The notes beneath the pieces are model-generated. The model was not told the DNA's origin. It made no database searches and saw only the letters and a list, made by a program, of their open reading frames with translations. A stretch of DNA of 64,000 bases from Marinitenerispora sediminis (GTDB taxonomy: Bacteria; Actinomycetota; Actinomycetes; Streptosporangiales; Streptosporangiaceae). The stretch lies in NCBI RefSeq assembly GCF_003336425.1, contig NZ_QEIO01000003.1, positions 1 through 64,000 on the forward strand. Reading direction: 5' to 3'. The translations under genes were made by a program, and so were the position numbers. This document shows positions 7,038-15,886 of the stretch, piece by piece. Each line of letters starts with the position of its first letter. Position 1 is the first letter of the stretch.

Positions 7038-7939
7038 CGGCTCCGCTCGGTCGGCCACCCGGCTGCCGCGAGGGTGCGGATCGTGTCCATGACCGTCCGG
7101 GCGGCCGGGGCCGTCCAGCGGTCGCGGTGCCGCACGAGCTGGACGGGCACGTCGGGCAGCCGCGGCTGCGGGATCACCCCGAGTCGGCCCGCCGCGATGT
7201 CCGGGGCGATGCTGACCTCCGGGAGCAGCCCCAGCCCCAACCCGGCGGCCACGCAGGCGCGCACCGACTCGATGCTGCCGAAGCGGGTGAGCCTGGGCCG
7301 GGCGTCCGGGATCCGCCGCAGCCGGTCGGCCAGGTCGTCGCAGTAGCCGCATCCCTCCTCCAGCAGCACGAAGGACTCCGCGGCCAGTTCGGGCCAGGTG
7401 GCCTCCCGGCCGACCAGCGGATGGCCGGGGGCGGCGACGAGGACCGGCCGCTCGTGCCCGATCGGCTCGGCGTGCACCCGGGGCGCGGCGACGTCGGCGT
7501 CGAGCAGCAGCGCGAGGTCGAGCTGTCCGGCGGTGATCCGGTCGAGCGCCTCGGACTTCCCGGACGCGACCAGCCGGATCTCGATGCCGGGGTGTGTCCG
7601 GCGCAGGGCCATGACGGCGCCGGGGAGCCGGTAGGCGCACAGCGACTCGGTCGCGCCCACGGTCACCAGCCCCGTCTCGGCGGAGTCGGCAGCGGCCTCG
7701 GCGCGCAGCCGGGCCTCCGCGGCGAGGACGCGGTCCGCGTGGTCGAGCAGCCGGCGGCCTGTCTCGGTGAGCACGGCGCCGGAGGGAACCCGGTCGAAGA
7801 GCCGGGCGCGCAGTTCCCGCTCCAGCGTCCGGATCTGCACGGTGACGGTGGACTGCGCGAGGTGCAGCTCGGCCGCCGCCGAGGTGAAGCCGCCAGTTCG
7901 GGCGAGCGTGACGAACGTGCGCAGCAGCCGGGTGTCCAT
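7034..7939 (-). CDS. LysR family transcriptional regulator
   Basis: A 301-residue LTTR. The N-terminal helix-turn-helix covers about residues 1-60 (LLRTFVTLARTGGFTSAAAE, then LHLAQSTVTVQIRTLERELR), and a substrate-binding effector domain follows from about residue 90. A GCGYCDDL segment near residue 200 carries two Cys that might take part in sensing; this is inference. It is divergent from the PhzF gene across 95 bases that contain an inverted repeat, the classical LysR arrangement, so it probably controls itself and that gene. The inducer is unknown. Confidence 0.88.
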   Translation of the reverse strand: MDTRLLRTFVTLARTGGFTSAAAELHLAQSTVTVQIRTLERELRARLFDRVPSGAVLTETGRRLLDHADRVLAAEARLRAEAAADSAETGLVTVGATESLCAYRLPGAVMALRRTHPGIEIRLVASGKSEALDRITAGQLDLALLLDADVAAPRVHAEPIGHERPVLVAAPGHPLVGREATWPELAAESFVLLEEGCGYCDDLADRLRRIPDARPRLTRFGSIESVRACVAAGLGLGLLPEVSIAPDIAAGRLGVIPQPRLPDVPVQLVRHRDRWTAPAARTVMDTIRTLAAAGWPTERSR

Positions 7940-7971
7940 AACCGCAGCATACGGGCACAGATCGAAGTAAT

Positions 7972-7996
7972 CGATGGCGCATATCGAAAGCCATCG
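7972..7996. promoter_or_regulatory. Candidate LysR operator
   Basis: CGATGGC (7972-7978) and GCCATCG (7990-7996) form an inverted repeat with an 11-base spacer, midway between the divergent LysR and PhzF genes. This size and position are normal for an LTTR site. Confidence 0.5.
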
Positions 7997-8034
7997 TTTG
8001 CTCTGATGTGCGCAGGTGCGGCACTCTCGACCAC

Positions 8035-8874
8035 ATGGACGTGCAGCGCTACAGCGCCTTCACCGACCACCCCGCAGGAGGCAACCCGGCCGGCGTCGTC
8101 CTCGACGCCGCGGGCCGCAGCGACGCCGAGATGCTCGCGGTCGCCGCCGATGTGGGGTACTCCGAGACCGCCTTCGTCACGAGCCGCGACGAGCGCAGCG
8201 GGGCCTACCGGCTGCGCTACTTCAGCCCGCTCGCCGAGGTCGCCTTCTGCGGGCACGCGACGGTGGCGACGGCCGTGGCACTGGCGGAGCGCGACGGCCC
8301 CGGCGACCTGCTCTTCGACACGCCCGCCGGAGAGATCGCGGTGCGGACGGCTACCGATGGGCCGGGCATCGTCGCCACGCTGACCAGCGTCGCCACCAGA
8401 TCCCGGCCCGCCGAGGACGCCGAAGTGGCCGACGCGCTGGCCGCCCTGCGCTGGACCCGTGCCGACTTGGACCCCGGGTTCCCCGCCCACGTCGCCTTCG
8501 CGGGCAACGACCACCTCGTGCTGGCCGCCGCCTCGCGCGCCCGGCTGGCCGACCTCGACTACGACTTCCCGGCGCTGCGGACCCTGATGGAGCGCGCCGG
8601 CTGGACCACCGTCCACCTGTTCTGGCGGGAGGGCCCGGCCGTCTTCCACGCCCGCGACCCGTTCCCGGTCGGCGGGGTGGTCGAGGACCCGGCGACCGGC
8701 GCCGCCGCGGCGGCCTTCGGCGGCTACCTCCGCGCGCTCGGCCTGGTCGAACGCCCCACGCGGATCACCGTCCACCAGGGCGAGGACATGGGTCGGCCGA
8801 GCCGGCTGACGGTGGACGTCGATCCCGCCGACTCCCGCATCCGGGTCACCGGGGGCGCGGTCCGCATCGCGTGA
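8035..8874 (+). CDS. PhzF family isomerase/epimerase-like protein
   Basis: A 279-residue protein, the usual PhzF length, with the diaminopimelate-epimerase-like double fold. Markers are HPAGGNPAGVVLD near the N-terminus, SETAFV with the catalytic Glu near residue 45, FCGHATVA, and EDPATGAAAAAFGGYL in the second half. PhzF enzymes shift double bonds or isomerise small metabolites; the substrate here is unknown and phenazine synthesis is not implied, because no phz genes are near. ATG 8035 has no clear ribosome binding site, so the mRNA may have a very short leader. The divergent LysR gene is the likely regulator. Confidence 0.85.
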   Translation: MDVQRYSAFTDHPAGGNPAGVVLDAAGRSDAEMLAVAADVGYSETAFVTSRDERSGAYRLRYFSPLAEVAFCGHATVATAVALAERDGPGDLLFDTPAGEIAVRTATDGPGIVATLTSVATRSRPAEDAEVADALAALRWTRADLDPGFPAHVAFAGNDHLVLAAASRARLADLDYDFPALRTLMERAGWTTVHLFWREGPAVFHARDPFPVGGVVEDPATGAAAAAFGGYLRALGLVERPTRITVHQGEDMGRPSRLTVDVDPADSRIRVTGGAVRIA

Positions 8875-9045
8875 TGCCGCTGCGGCCGCGCCCGCACCGG
8901 CAGAGAAGGAGGACGTGCGCGGGCGCCACACCCGCCGGTCCGGCACAGCGCCCGCCACGGGGAGGGCGGACGGACGTCCGCGCTGGCGCGGCACCGCCGC
9001 CGGAGCGCCGGACCGGGGCAGCCGCCGGGCACGACGCGAACGGCA

Positions 9046-9071
9046 GGCCGACCGCCACCCGGCGGTCGGCC
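9046..9071. terminator. Perfect hairpin between convergent genes
   Basis: GGCCGACCGCC and GGCGGTCGGCC are exact inverted copies around an ACCC loop. It lies between the convergent PhzF and aminotransferase genes and can serve both. There is no T tract, as usual in high-GC actinomycetes. Confidence 0.65.
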
Positions 9072-9093
9072 AGCCGTCAGCTTTCCGGCGGCG

Positions 9094-10359
9094 TCAGGAC
9101 GTCGCCTTGGCCACCGCCGAAGCCCAGATGTCCACAGCGGCGTCGATCTGCTCGGCCGTGACGATCAGCGGCGGGATCATCCGGACCACGTTGCCGTGCG
9201 GTCCGCAGGTGAGCAGCAGCAGGCCCTGCTCGGCGGCGATCTGGTGGGCCCGGGTGGCCGCCTCGGTGGCCGGGGACCCGTTCGACGCGGTGAACTCGCT
9301 GGCGAGCATCAGTCCGAGCCCGCGCACGTCGCCGATCGCCGGGTGCGCGGCCGCCACCTCGGCGAGGCCGGCGCGCAGCCGCTCGCCCATCCGGGCCGCG
9401 TTCTCGACCAGCCCCTCCTCCTGGATGACGTCCAGGGTGGCGAGCGCCGCGGCGCACGAGACCGCGTTGCCGCCGTACGTGCCGCCCTGCGACCCCGGCC
9501 ACGCCTTCTCCATGAGCGCGCTGGGCGCGGCGATCGCCGAGAGCGGGAAGCCGCTGGCCAGTCCCTTCGCCGTGATGACGATGTCCGGGGTGATCCCGGC
9601 GTGGTCGTGGCCCCAGAACCGGCCGGTGCGCCCGAAACCCGTCTGGACCTCGTCCAGGACCAGCAGGAAGCCGTGCTGGTCGGCGCGCTCGCGCAGTCCC
9701 GTGAGGAAGGCCGGGGGCGCCGGCACGTACCCGCCCTCGCCCAGTACGGGCTCGATGAAGACGGCCGCGGTGTCGCGTGGCGAGCTGACCGTGGCGAGCA
9801 GGTAGTCGAACTCGCGCAGCGCGAACTCCACCGCCTGGTCCTCGCTCATCCCGTACCGGTAGGCGTAGGGGAACGGCGCGATGGCCACTCCGGGCATGAG
9901 CGGCCCGATCCCGGCGCGGATCTTCACGCCGGAGGTGGTGAGCGACGCGGCCGCCATGGTCCGGCCGTGGAACGAGCCCTGGAAGACGATGGCGTTCTGC
10001 CGCCCGGTCGCCTGCCGCGCCAGCCGGAGCGCCGCCTCCACGGCCTCGCTGCCGGAGTTGACGTAGAACAGCCGGTCGATCCCCTCGGGGAGCACCGTGC
10101 CGAGGCGCTCGGTGAGTTGCAGCAGCGGCCGGTGCATCACGGTGGTGTACTGGCCGTGGATGAGGGTGCCGACCTGGCGCTGCGCCGCCTCGACCACCTT
10201 CGGGTGGCAGTGGCCGGTGCTGGTGACGCCGATGCCGGCGGTGAAGTCGAGGTAGCGGCGGTCGTCCTCGTCGTAGATGTAGACGCCTTCGCCGCGGGCG
10301 GCGAGAACCGGCGTCGCCTGCTTCAGTACCGGGGAGAGTGCGGCCGGCGGTTCAGCCAT
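9094..10359 (-). CDS. gabT: Class III aminotransferase, 4-aminobutyrate type
   Basis: A 421-residue PLP enzyme of class III. It shows the N-terminal DFTAGIGVTSTGHCHP, the cofactor loop NSGSEAVEAALRLAR, the FHGRTMAA segment, LVLDEVQTGFGRTG with the ring-binding Asp, and ITAKGLASGFPLSA with the Schiff-base Lys near residue 268. It should move an omega-amino group, as from 4-aminobutyrate or beta-alanine, to 2-oxoglutarate and yield a semialdehyde. It is divergent from an aldehyde dehydrogenase that would oxidise this product. The palindrome GATTGTTGACAATC lies 43 bases upstream of its start and links it to the operons at 28-35 kb. Precise substrate unproven. Confidence 0.85.
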   Translation of the reverse strand: MAEPPAALSPVLKQATPVLAARGEGVYIYDEDDRRYLDFTAGIGVTSTGHCHPKVVEAAQRQVGTLIHGQYTTVMHRPLLQLTERLGTVLPEGIDRLFYVNSGSEAVEAALRLARQATGRQNAIVFQGSFHGRTMAAASLTTSGVKIRAGIGPLMPGVAIAPFPYAYRYGMSEDQAVEFALREFDYLLATVSSPRDTAAVFIEPVLGEGGYVPAPPAFLTGLRERADQHGFLLVLDEVQTGFGRTGRFWGHDHAGITPDIVITAKGLASGFPLSAIAAPSALMEKAWPGSQGGTYGGNAVSCAAALATLDVIQEEGLVENAARMGERLRAGLAEVAAAHPAIGDVRGLGLMLASEFTASNGSPATEAATRAHQIAAEQGLLLLTCGPHGNVVRMIPPLIVTAEQIDAAVDIWASAVAKATS

Positions 10360-10401
10360 TCCCTGACCTCATTTCCTGGACGGCTTCCCGAGATTCCGTA
10401 G

Positions 10402-10415
10402 GATTGTTGACAATC
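10402..10415. promoter_or_regulatory. Regulon operator copy 1 (GATTGTTGACAATC)
   Basis: A perfect inverted repeat, GATTGT-TG-ACAATC, between the divergent aminotransferase and aldehyde dehydrogenase genes. Exactly the same 14 bases occur at 31168 and 32906. On the minus strand the site is followed by CCTACG, resembling the flank of the copy at 32906. It is attributed to the GntR/FCD regulator encoded at 27719-28426. Confidence 0.7.
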
Positions 10416-10606
10416 TAGCGGCGACAGAGCCATGCAATCATCCGTGCCGGGGTGGTGTCCAGGTTGACGGACCCGCCGCAGCCGACGTTCGCACCGGCCG
10501 TTAAGCACCGTGCCGGCGGGGGAAGGCGTAACCAGTGGGGCGTGTTCGGGGCGACGATCCCCGGCGCGCCCCGCGAGAATCGAACCCGGAAGGGGACGCG
10601 AGAACC

Positions 10607-12076
10607 ATGACCGCGGCAGACCGCGAGGCACAGGTCATCGACCAGGTCTCCAAGCAGCTGTTCATCGGCGGCCAGTGGCGCGACGCCGGTTCCGGCGCCA
10701 CGTTCAAGGTGGAGGACCCCGCCACGGGCGCGGTGCTGTGCGAAGTGGCCGACGCCGGAACGGACGACGCCTTCGCCGCGTTGGACGCGGCCTCGGCGGC
10801 CCAGCCGAGCTGGGCGAAGCACCCGCCGCGCGAACGCGGCGAGATCCTGCGCCGCGCCTACGAGCTCCTCATCGAGCGGCAGGACGACCTCGGCCTGCTC
10901 ATGACGCTGGAGATGGGCAAGCCGCTCGCCGAGGCGAAGGGCGAGATCGCCTACGCGGCGGAGTTCTTCCGCTGGTTCGCCGAGGAGGCGGTGCGGATCG
11001 AGGGCGGGTTCTCCATCTCGCCCAACGGCCAGGCCCGCTTCCTCATCATGCGCCAGCCCGTCGGCCCCACCATGCTCATCACCCCGTGGAACTTCCCCAT
11101 GGCCATGGGCACCCGCAAGATCGGCCCGGCGGTCGCCGCCGGCTGCACGATGGTGCTGAAGCCGGCTCACCAGACCCCGCTGTGCGCGCTCGCCCTCGCC
11201 GACATCCTCCGCGAGGCCGGCCTGCCTGACGGCGTGCTCAGCGTCCTGCCCACCACCGACCCGGGCGCCGTCACCGAGCCGCTGCTGCGCGACGGCCGGA
11301 TCCGCAAGGTGTCCTTCACCGGCTCCACGGCCGTGGGACGCACGCTGCTGGAGCAGAGTGCCGGCCAGGTGCTGCGCACCTCCATGGAGCTGGGCGGAAA
11401 CGCGCCGTTCCTGGTGTTCGACGACGCCGACCTCGACGCCGCCGTGGACGGCGCCATGCAGGCCAAGATGCGCAACATCGGCGAGGCGTGCACCGCCGCC
11501 AACCGGATGTACGTCCACGCGGGGGTGGCCGAGGAGTTCGCCCGCCGCCTCAGCGAGCGGATGGGGGCGCTGCGGATCGGCCGCGGCACCGAGGACGGCG
11601 TCCAGGTGGGGCCGCTCATCGACGACCGGGCCCGCCGCAAGGTGCAGGGACTCGTGGACGACGCGGTGGGCCGCGGCGCCAAGGTCCTGATCGGCGGGGA
11701 GCCGGGCGACGGCGCCGGCTACTTCTACCGGCCCACCGTGCTCGCCGACGTCCCGCAGAGCAGCGAGCTATCGCACACCGAGATCTTCGGCCCCGTCGCG
11801 CCGATCATTCCGTTCGAGACGGAGGAGGAGGCCATCGCGGAGGCCAACGACACCGAGTTCGGGCTGGTCAGCTACGTGTTCACCCAGAACCTCGGCCGGG
11901 CGTTCCGCGTCTCCGAGGCGCTGGAGACCGGCATGGTCGGGCTGAACCAGGGCATCGTCTCCAACCCGGCGGCGCCGTTCGGCGGCGTGAAGCACTCGGG
12001 CCTGGGCCGCGAGGGCGGCCGGGTCGGCATTGAGGAGTTCCTGGAGACGAAGTACGTGGGGATCGGCGGGGTGTGA
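10607..12076 (+). CDS. gabD: NAD(P)-dependent succinate-semialdehyde-type dehydrogenase
   Basis: A 489-residue aldehyde dehydrogenase of full length. Visible motifs: TPWNFPMAMGTRKIGPA with the catalytic Asn, VLKPAHQTP, SFTGSTAVGR, MELGGNAP with the general-base Glu, GEACTAANR with the nucleophilic Cys, and EIFGPVAPI near the C-terminus. It should oxidise a semialdehyde to a carboxylate. ATG 10607 follows GGAAGGGG. Its partner is the divergent aminotransferase, and the shared operator at 10402 suggests co-regulation. Succinate semialdehyde is the likeliest substrate by family; malonate semialdehyde is an alternative. Confidence 0.88.
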   Translation: MTAADREAQVIDQVSKQLFIGGQWRDAGSGATFKVEDPATGAVLCEVADAGTDDAFAALDAASAAQPSWAKHPPRERGEILRRAYELLIERQDDLGLLMTLEMGKPLAEAKGEIAYAAEFFRWFAEEAVRIEGGFSISPNGQARFLIMRQPVGPTMLITPWNFPMAMGTRKIGPAVAAGCTMVLKPAHQTPLCALALADILREAGLPDGVLSVLPTTDPGAVTEPLLRDGRIRKVSFTGSTAVGRTLLEQSAGQVLRTSMELGGNAPFLVFDDADLDAAVDGAMQAKMRNIGEACTAANRMYVHAGVAEEFARRLSERMGALRIGRGTEDGVQVGPLIDDRARRKVQGLVDDAVGRGAKVLIGGEPGDGAGYFYRPTVLADVPQSSELSHTEIFGPVAPIIPFETEEEAIAEANDTEFGLVSYVFTQNLGRAFRVSEALETGMVGLNQGIVSNPAAPFGGVKHSGLGREGGRVGIEEFLETKYVGIGGV

Positions 12077-12171
12077 CGGCCCGGCCCGTCGATCGGCCGT
12101 CGTGAGAGCGGGGCGGGCGGCCCGCGCCGTCCGCCGCCGCCGGCGGGACCGCCGCGTTCCGGCCCATGGTG

Positions 12172-13062
12172 TCAGGCGTTGTGGGCCGGTGTTCTGAGCA
12201 CCTCGGTCAGAGCCGAGACGCTGTGCTCGCCGTGACCCGCCGCGGCCGCTCGCTTCACCAGCTCGTGCAGGGGGGCGAGCCAGTCCGTGTCCACGTTCGT
12301 CTCCTCGGTCAGATCCTTGTCGTGGGCCATGCCCGAGAGGAAGAGGTTCACCGAGGAGGCGGCATCGGTGTAGTCGCCGCTGTCGATCTCCTTGGCATAG
12401 AGCGGCAGCAGGGACTTGATCATGTCCAGCCACTTGGCGGAGAACCGCACCATGCTGGTTGCCTCCAGCCCACGGGCCTGGACGGCCGCCGCCCCCTGGA
12501 AGAAGCCGACGAGCGTGGGCAGCAGCATGGCGCCTACGGCCATCTCGTACAGGGCGGCCAGATCGTGCTCGGCTCCCAGGTGGACGGTATCGCCGCCTAG
12601 GACCTTCAGTGTCGTCTCGTACTCGTCGAAGACCGTCCGGTCGCCGCTGTAGTACAGCAGGGTGTCCGGCGCGCCCACGGCCGCCGGCACGTTCTTGACC
12701 GCTCCGGCCAGAAACCGGGCGGCATGCCCGCTCGCCCACTCGGCCATGGCGCGGGCGCCGGCGGGCGAGCCACTGTTCAGCGTGACGAGGGCACGCCCGG
12801 ACAGCGCCGCCGCGGCCGGCTCCAGGGCGGAGCGGGTGTCCTCGAAGGTGGTCAGACAGGTGATGACCAGCGGGCTGGCCTCGACCGCGGCCCGCACATC
12901 CGTGGCATGGACGGCTCCCTTGGCCACCAGCGGAACGGCCTTGGTAGCAGTGCGGTTCCACACCGTCGTCAGGTGCCCGGCGTCGACGAACGCCTCGGCC
13001 AGCGCCCGGCCCATCGAGCCCAGCCCGACGACGGTCACGGGGGTGCGGTGGTCCTCGGTCAT
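12172..13062 (-). CDS. NAD(P)-binding imine reductase / beta-hydroxyacid dehydrogenase-like protein
   Basis: A 296-residue protein with an N-terminal Rossmann domain (VTVVGLGSMGRALAEAF; WNRTATKA after the second strand suggests NADP preference) and a helical C-terminal domain (YEMAVGAMLLPTLVGFFQGA). This matches the 6-phosphogluconate-dehydrogenase-like family including actinomycete imine reductases. The usual beta-hydroxyacid dehydrogenase catalytic Lys region is not conserved, which favours the imine reductase branch. It should reduce a C=N or C=O bond. It is divergent from an HxlR gene with a palindrome between them. The substrate is unknown. Confidence 0.75.
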   Translation of the reverse strand: MTEDHRTPVTVVGLGSMGRALAEAFVDAGHLTTVWNRTATKAVPLVAKGAVHATDVRAAVEASPLVITCLTTFEDTRSALEPAAAALSGRALVTLNSGSPAGARAMAEWASGHAARFLAGAVKNVPAAVGAPDTLLYYSGDRTVFDEYETTLKVLGGDTVHLGAEHDLAALYEMAVGAMLLPTLVGFFQGAAAVQARGLEATSMVRFSAKWLDMIKSLLPLYAKEIDSGDYTDAASSVNLFLSGMAHDKDLTEETNVDTDWLAPLHELVKRAAAAGHGEHSVSALTEVLRTPAHNA

Positions 13063-13171
13063 GCGTCACTCCAGTCAGTAGTCGGATTGCCGGCCACGAA
13101 AGCGCGGACGAGAGCATCCCGCGTGGCGCTCGTCCATCCTGGAGCGGCACACACATTTCATCAAGTACCTA

Positions 13172-13198
13172 CAATTCTGTCAGGTACCAACAGATTTG
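13172..13198. promoter_or_regulatory. Candidate HxlR operator
   Basis: CAATTCTGT (13172-13180) and ACAGATTTG (13190-13198) are inverted copies with one mismatch, between the divergent oxidoreductase and HxlR genes. The region is markedly more A/T-rich than its surroundings, as promoters here are. Confidence 0.5.
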
Positions 13199-13213
13199 TT
13201 AGTGGGAGTGCCG

Positions 13214-13543
13214 GTGGCCAAGCGGAGCTACACGTGCGGACTTGATGCCGCCATCGCCGTCATGGGCGGCAAGTGGAAGGGCCTGATCCTGTTCTCACTC
13301 GGTGAAGGGCCGGTGCGCTTCGGCGAGTTGAGACGGGCGGTGCCGGGTATCAGCGAGCGGATGCTGACCCTCCAGCTCCGGGAGATGGAGGCCAGCGGCC
13401 TGGTGCACCGCGAGGTCTACAACCAGGTCCCGCCCAAGGTGGAGTACTCGCTGACCGAGTTCGGCAGGTCCCTCAACACGGCACTCGCACCGCTCGGGGA
13501 GTGGGGCGAGAAGCATATGGAGCGCATCGAGGCCCTTCCCTGA
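13214..13543 (+). CDS. HxlR family transcriptional regulator
   Basis: A winged-helix protein of about 109 residues: SYTCGLDAAIAVMGGKWK with the conserved N-terminal Cys and GGKWK, then RFGELRRAVPGISERMLT and LVHREVYNQVPPKVEYSLT. GTG 13214 is preferred because GGGAG precedes it and the protein then begins VAKRSYTC, as usual in the family; in-frame starts at 13196 and 13208 are possible. It is divergent from the imine-reductase-like gene, its likely target, and is followed by a strong hairpin. Confidence 0.85.
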   Translation: MAKRSYTCGLDAAIAVMGGKWKGLILFSLGEGPVRFGELRRAVPGISERMLTLQLREMEASGLVHREVYNQVPPKVEYSLTEFGRSLNTALAPLGEWGEKHMERIEALP

Positions 13544-13556
13544 CCAGAGACCGCGT

Positions 13557-13583
13557 CCCTCCGGCGCGTGACCCGCCGGAGGG
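13557..13583 (+). terminator. Terminator of the HxlR gene
   Basis: CCCTCCGGCG (13557-13566) pairs exactly with CGCCGGAGGG (13574-13583) across a 7-base loop, starting 13 bases after the HxlR stop codon. Confidence 0.65.
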
Positions 13584-13665
13584 ATCGCCGTGGCACGCGC
13601 GGGGAGCGGACATCAGCCGTTGCCGCGTTTGACCTTGCGGTTACTGGAGGGGGGAACCTGGAGCC

Positions 13666-14508
13666 ATGCTCTCCATCAGCGACTTCAGCGAGATGTGCAA
13701 CCTGTCCCCGCAGACGCTGCGGTTCTACCACTCCGAAGGGCTGCTCGTCCCGGCCGAGGTCGATGAGCAGACCGGCTACCGCTTCTACACCTTCGACCAG
13801 GTCGAGCGGGCCGTGCTGGTCACCGCGCTGCGTGGCACGGGGATGAGCGTCAAGCTCGTCCGGCGCGCACTTGACGAACCGGACACGGCCGCCGACCTGC
13901 TGCGGCAGCACGTCAGCGAGGTGCGGCGCCAGCGGCAGGCCCAGGACGAGGCGATCAGGGATGCGCGCGAGCTCCTCGGCTCATGGCCGGAGGTGCGGCG
14001 GCGCCGCACACCCGCGATGACCGTGGTGTCCAAGCCCATGCCCGGCCCGGCGGCCGGGGGCGACCAGTACGACTGGGACGAGACCGATGCCGCCTTCACC
14101 GCCACCGTCCGGGAGATGGCCGCGGCCGTGGAAGCGTGCGGCGCCGTCGTGGCGGGGACCCCCTGGCGCACCTGGGCCACCGAGACGCCGGAGCAGAAGC
14201 GGCAGAGCCTCACCACCGAGGGACCGCACTGGCTGGTCAAGATCCCCGTCACGGCCGATGCGGGGGCGCTCGCCGCCCTGCCCGACGACGTCGAGGTGCA
14301 GGACTTCGAGGCGCGGGACGAACTGTCGATCTTCCTCCCGGGCCGGAGCTCGATGGCCAAGTACGGAACCGCGATCTCCCGCCTGGCCACGCACCCGCTC
14401 GATGCCGCCTTCGCCGACGTCTCCCGCATGCGCCAACTGCTGCACGAGGACGGCGTCGAGACGGCGATGGCGGTCTGCGAGCTCGGCGAGGCGGACGTGA
14501 CCGAATGA
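13666..14508 (+). CDS. MerR family regulator with C-terminal ligand-binding domain
   Basis: A 280-residue protein. Residues 1-70 form a MerR winged helix (ISDFSEMCNLSPQTLRFYHS, GYRFYTFDQVERA) and a coiled-coil helix spans about 70-115. The rest resembles a GyrI/SOUL-type effector domain (VEACGAVVAGTPWRTWAT; GPHWLVKIPVTADAG) of the BmrR kind that binds drug-like cations. GGAGGGGGGAACC stands before ATG 13666. No partner gene is divergent or directly downstream, so its targets may lie elsewhere or be itself. The effector domain call is tentative. Confidence 0.8.
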   Translation: MLSISDFSEMCNLSPQTLRFYHSEGLLVPAEVDEQTGYRFYTFDQVERAVLVTALRGTGMSVKLVRRALDEPDTAADLLRQHVSEVRRQRQAQDEAIRDARELLGSWPEVRRRRTPAMTVVSKPMPGPAAGGDQYDWDETDAAFTATVREMAAAVEACGAVVAGTPWRTWATETPEQKRQSLTTEGPHWLVKIPVTADAGALAALPDDVEVQDFEARDELSIFLPGRSSMAKYGTAISRLATHPLDAAFADVSRMRQLLHEDGVETAMAVCELGEADVTE

Positions 14509-14603
14509 CCCGGTGTGCGCCGGAGGTCCCCTGCGGCGGCCGTGGACGGCAGGGTGCGGTGTCCTGGACGGACACCGCACTCGTGCTTGGCGGCGGCCTG
14601 TGG

Positions 14604-14876
14604 TTACAGCTCGCCGCTCTTGGCGGCGGTGATGAAGGCGGACCACTCAGCGAGCGGGAGGGTGAGGTGGCCGGCCTCGGGGTGCTTGGAGTCGCGGAGG
14701 GCGATGGTAGTGGGGAGAGCGGCGTACTCGACGCAGTTCGAATCACGTCCGCTGTAGGAGGACTTTGACCAGACAGCACCGACGCACTCGACGCAGTCGG
14801 AGTCGCGGCCACTGTAAGAGCTCTTGAACCACTGCATAACCGGGTTCGTTACTGTCTGGACTCTGGGGGACGTCAT
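14604..14876 (-). CDS. DUF397 protein (duplicated DUF397 motif)
   Basis: A 90-residue protein with two consecutive DUF397 openings, WFKSSYSGRDSDCVECV and WSKSSYSGRDSNCVEYA, then IALRDSKHPEAGHLTLPLAEW. The near-identical 12-residue copies indicate a recent internal duplication. DUF397 proteins (WhiJ-associated) are small partners of XRE/DUF5753 regulators in actinomycetes and influence development or antibiotic production. Its start overlaps the end of the XRE gene by 4 bases (ATGA-type coupling), so the two are made from one transcript. Confidence 0.88.
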   Translation of the reverse strand: MTSPRVQTVTNPVMQWFKSSYSGRDSDCVECVGAVWSKSSYSGRDSNCVEYAALPTTIALRDSKHPEAGHLTLPLAEWSAFITAAKSGEL

Positions 14877-15700
14877 GCCGTTTCCAACTCCTTTGCGATG
14901 GAATTGACCAGATTCATAGAATTTTCGGCGCTCAGGGCGACGTCGCGCAACCTGTCGGCTTCTTTGCGGAAGAAGCTGATTTCGTGGTCAGCTTCCAGGA
15001 AGAGGCCAGTGATCTTGTGCTCGATGTGGACTACAGGCTTTTGTCCGGCGAAGTCCACCAGCGAGAACGAGCCGTCGAGCCCGCTGTATCCGCCGACGAA
15101 GCAAGGCACCACGCGCAGCGTGACGTTGGGCCGCTCCATGGCGTCCAAAAGGTGACGTAGTTGCCGCACCATGATGCGCGTGTTGCCCCAGATGCGGCGG
15201 AGTGCGCCCTCATCGACGATCGCTTCTAGCTTTGGTGCTTCGTCACGGCTCAGGACTGCTTGGCGCCCCATGCGGGCCGCCACCCGCACCTCCAAGTCAT
15301 GGGGTGGGAGGCCGCACGCCTTCATGAGCGCTCGGGCGTAGTCGGAGGTCTGCAACAGGCCAGGGATGAGAAGCGCCTGCCACGTCAGAATGCTCCGAGC
15401 TTCGGCTTCGAGCTGGATCATGGTGCGCGACTCTCGCGATAACCCGGTGGATTCCCAGAGTCCGCTCTGTCCTGTCTTCTCAGCGCGCGCGAGCAACCTC
15501 TCCCGATTTTGACCGGTGACGCCATAGATGACCAGTAGTGAGGCGACGTCTTGTGACTTCACCCCTTGCTGACCGTTCTCGATACGGGAGATCTTCGAGG
15601 ACTGCCACCCCAGTTGGTCGGCGACGTTCCGCATGCTCAGCTTCTTAGCTTCGCGTAGTGCGCGGAGTTCGCCACCCAGTCCGCGACTGGCGATGCCCAT
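14873..15700 (-). CDS. XRE family regulator with DUF5753 domain
   Basis: A 275-residue protein. Residues about 10-65 form an XRE helix-turn-helix (LRALREAKKLSMRNVADQL, WQSSKISRIENGQQG). From about residue 95 a DUF5753 domain follows (LLIPGLLQTSDYARALM, NVTLRVVPCFVGGYSG, SFFRKEADRLR). Such proteins repress or activate morphogenesis and secondary metabolism together with a DUF397 partner, here translationally coupled downstream. They stand divergent to a two-gene unit that includes an RsbW-like ATPase, a common actinomycete arrangement. Codon usage is less GC-rich than in neighbouring genes. Confidence 0.9.
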   Translation of the reverse strand: MGIASRGLGGELRALREAKKLSMRNVADQLGWQSSKISRIENGQQGVKSQDVASLLVIYGVTGQNRERLLARAEKTGQSGLWESTGLSRESRTMIQLEAEARSILTWQALLIPGLLQTSDYARALMKACGLPPHDLEVRVAARMGRQAVLSRDEAPKLEAIVDEGALRRIWGNTRIMVRQLRHLLDAMERPNVTLRVVPCFVGGYSGLDGSFSLVDFAGQKPVVHIEHKITGLFLEADHEISFFRKEADRLRDVALSAENSMNLVNSIAKELETA

Positions 15701-15886
15701 GAATCCTCCGAACGATCGAGAGACTGTACCGAGCCTAGCGAGAAGCTCATTTCGGCTTCTTACCTTCGGGATAGAGCAGCGTTGCTAGCTTCGTGAATGC
15801 TGTGGAAAGACTAGCAACGGAATCGCAGCGCTGCTTTTATGAAAGCAGCAATCGCAGCACTCTCATGCTCTGGAGGTGGCTTCCTT

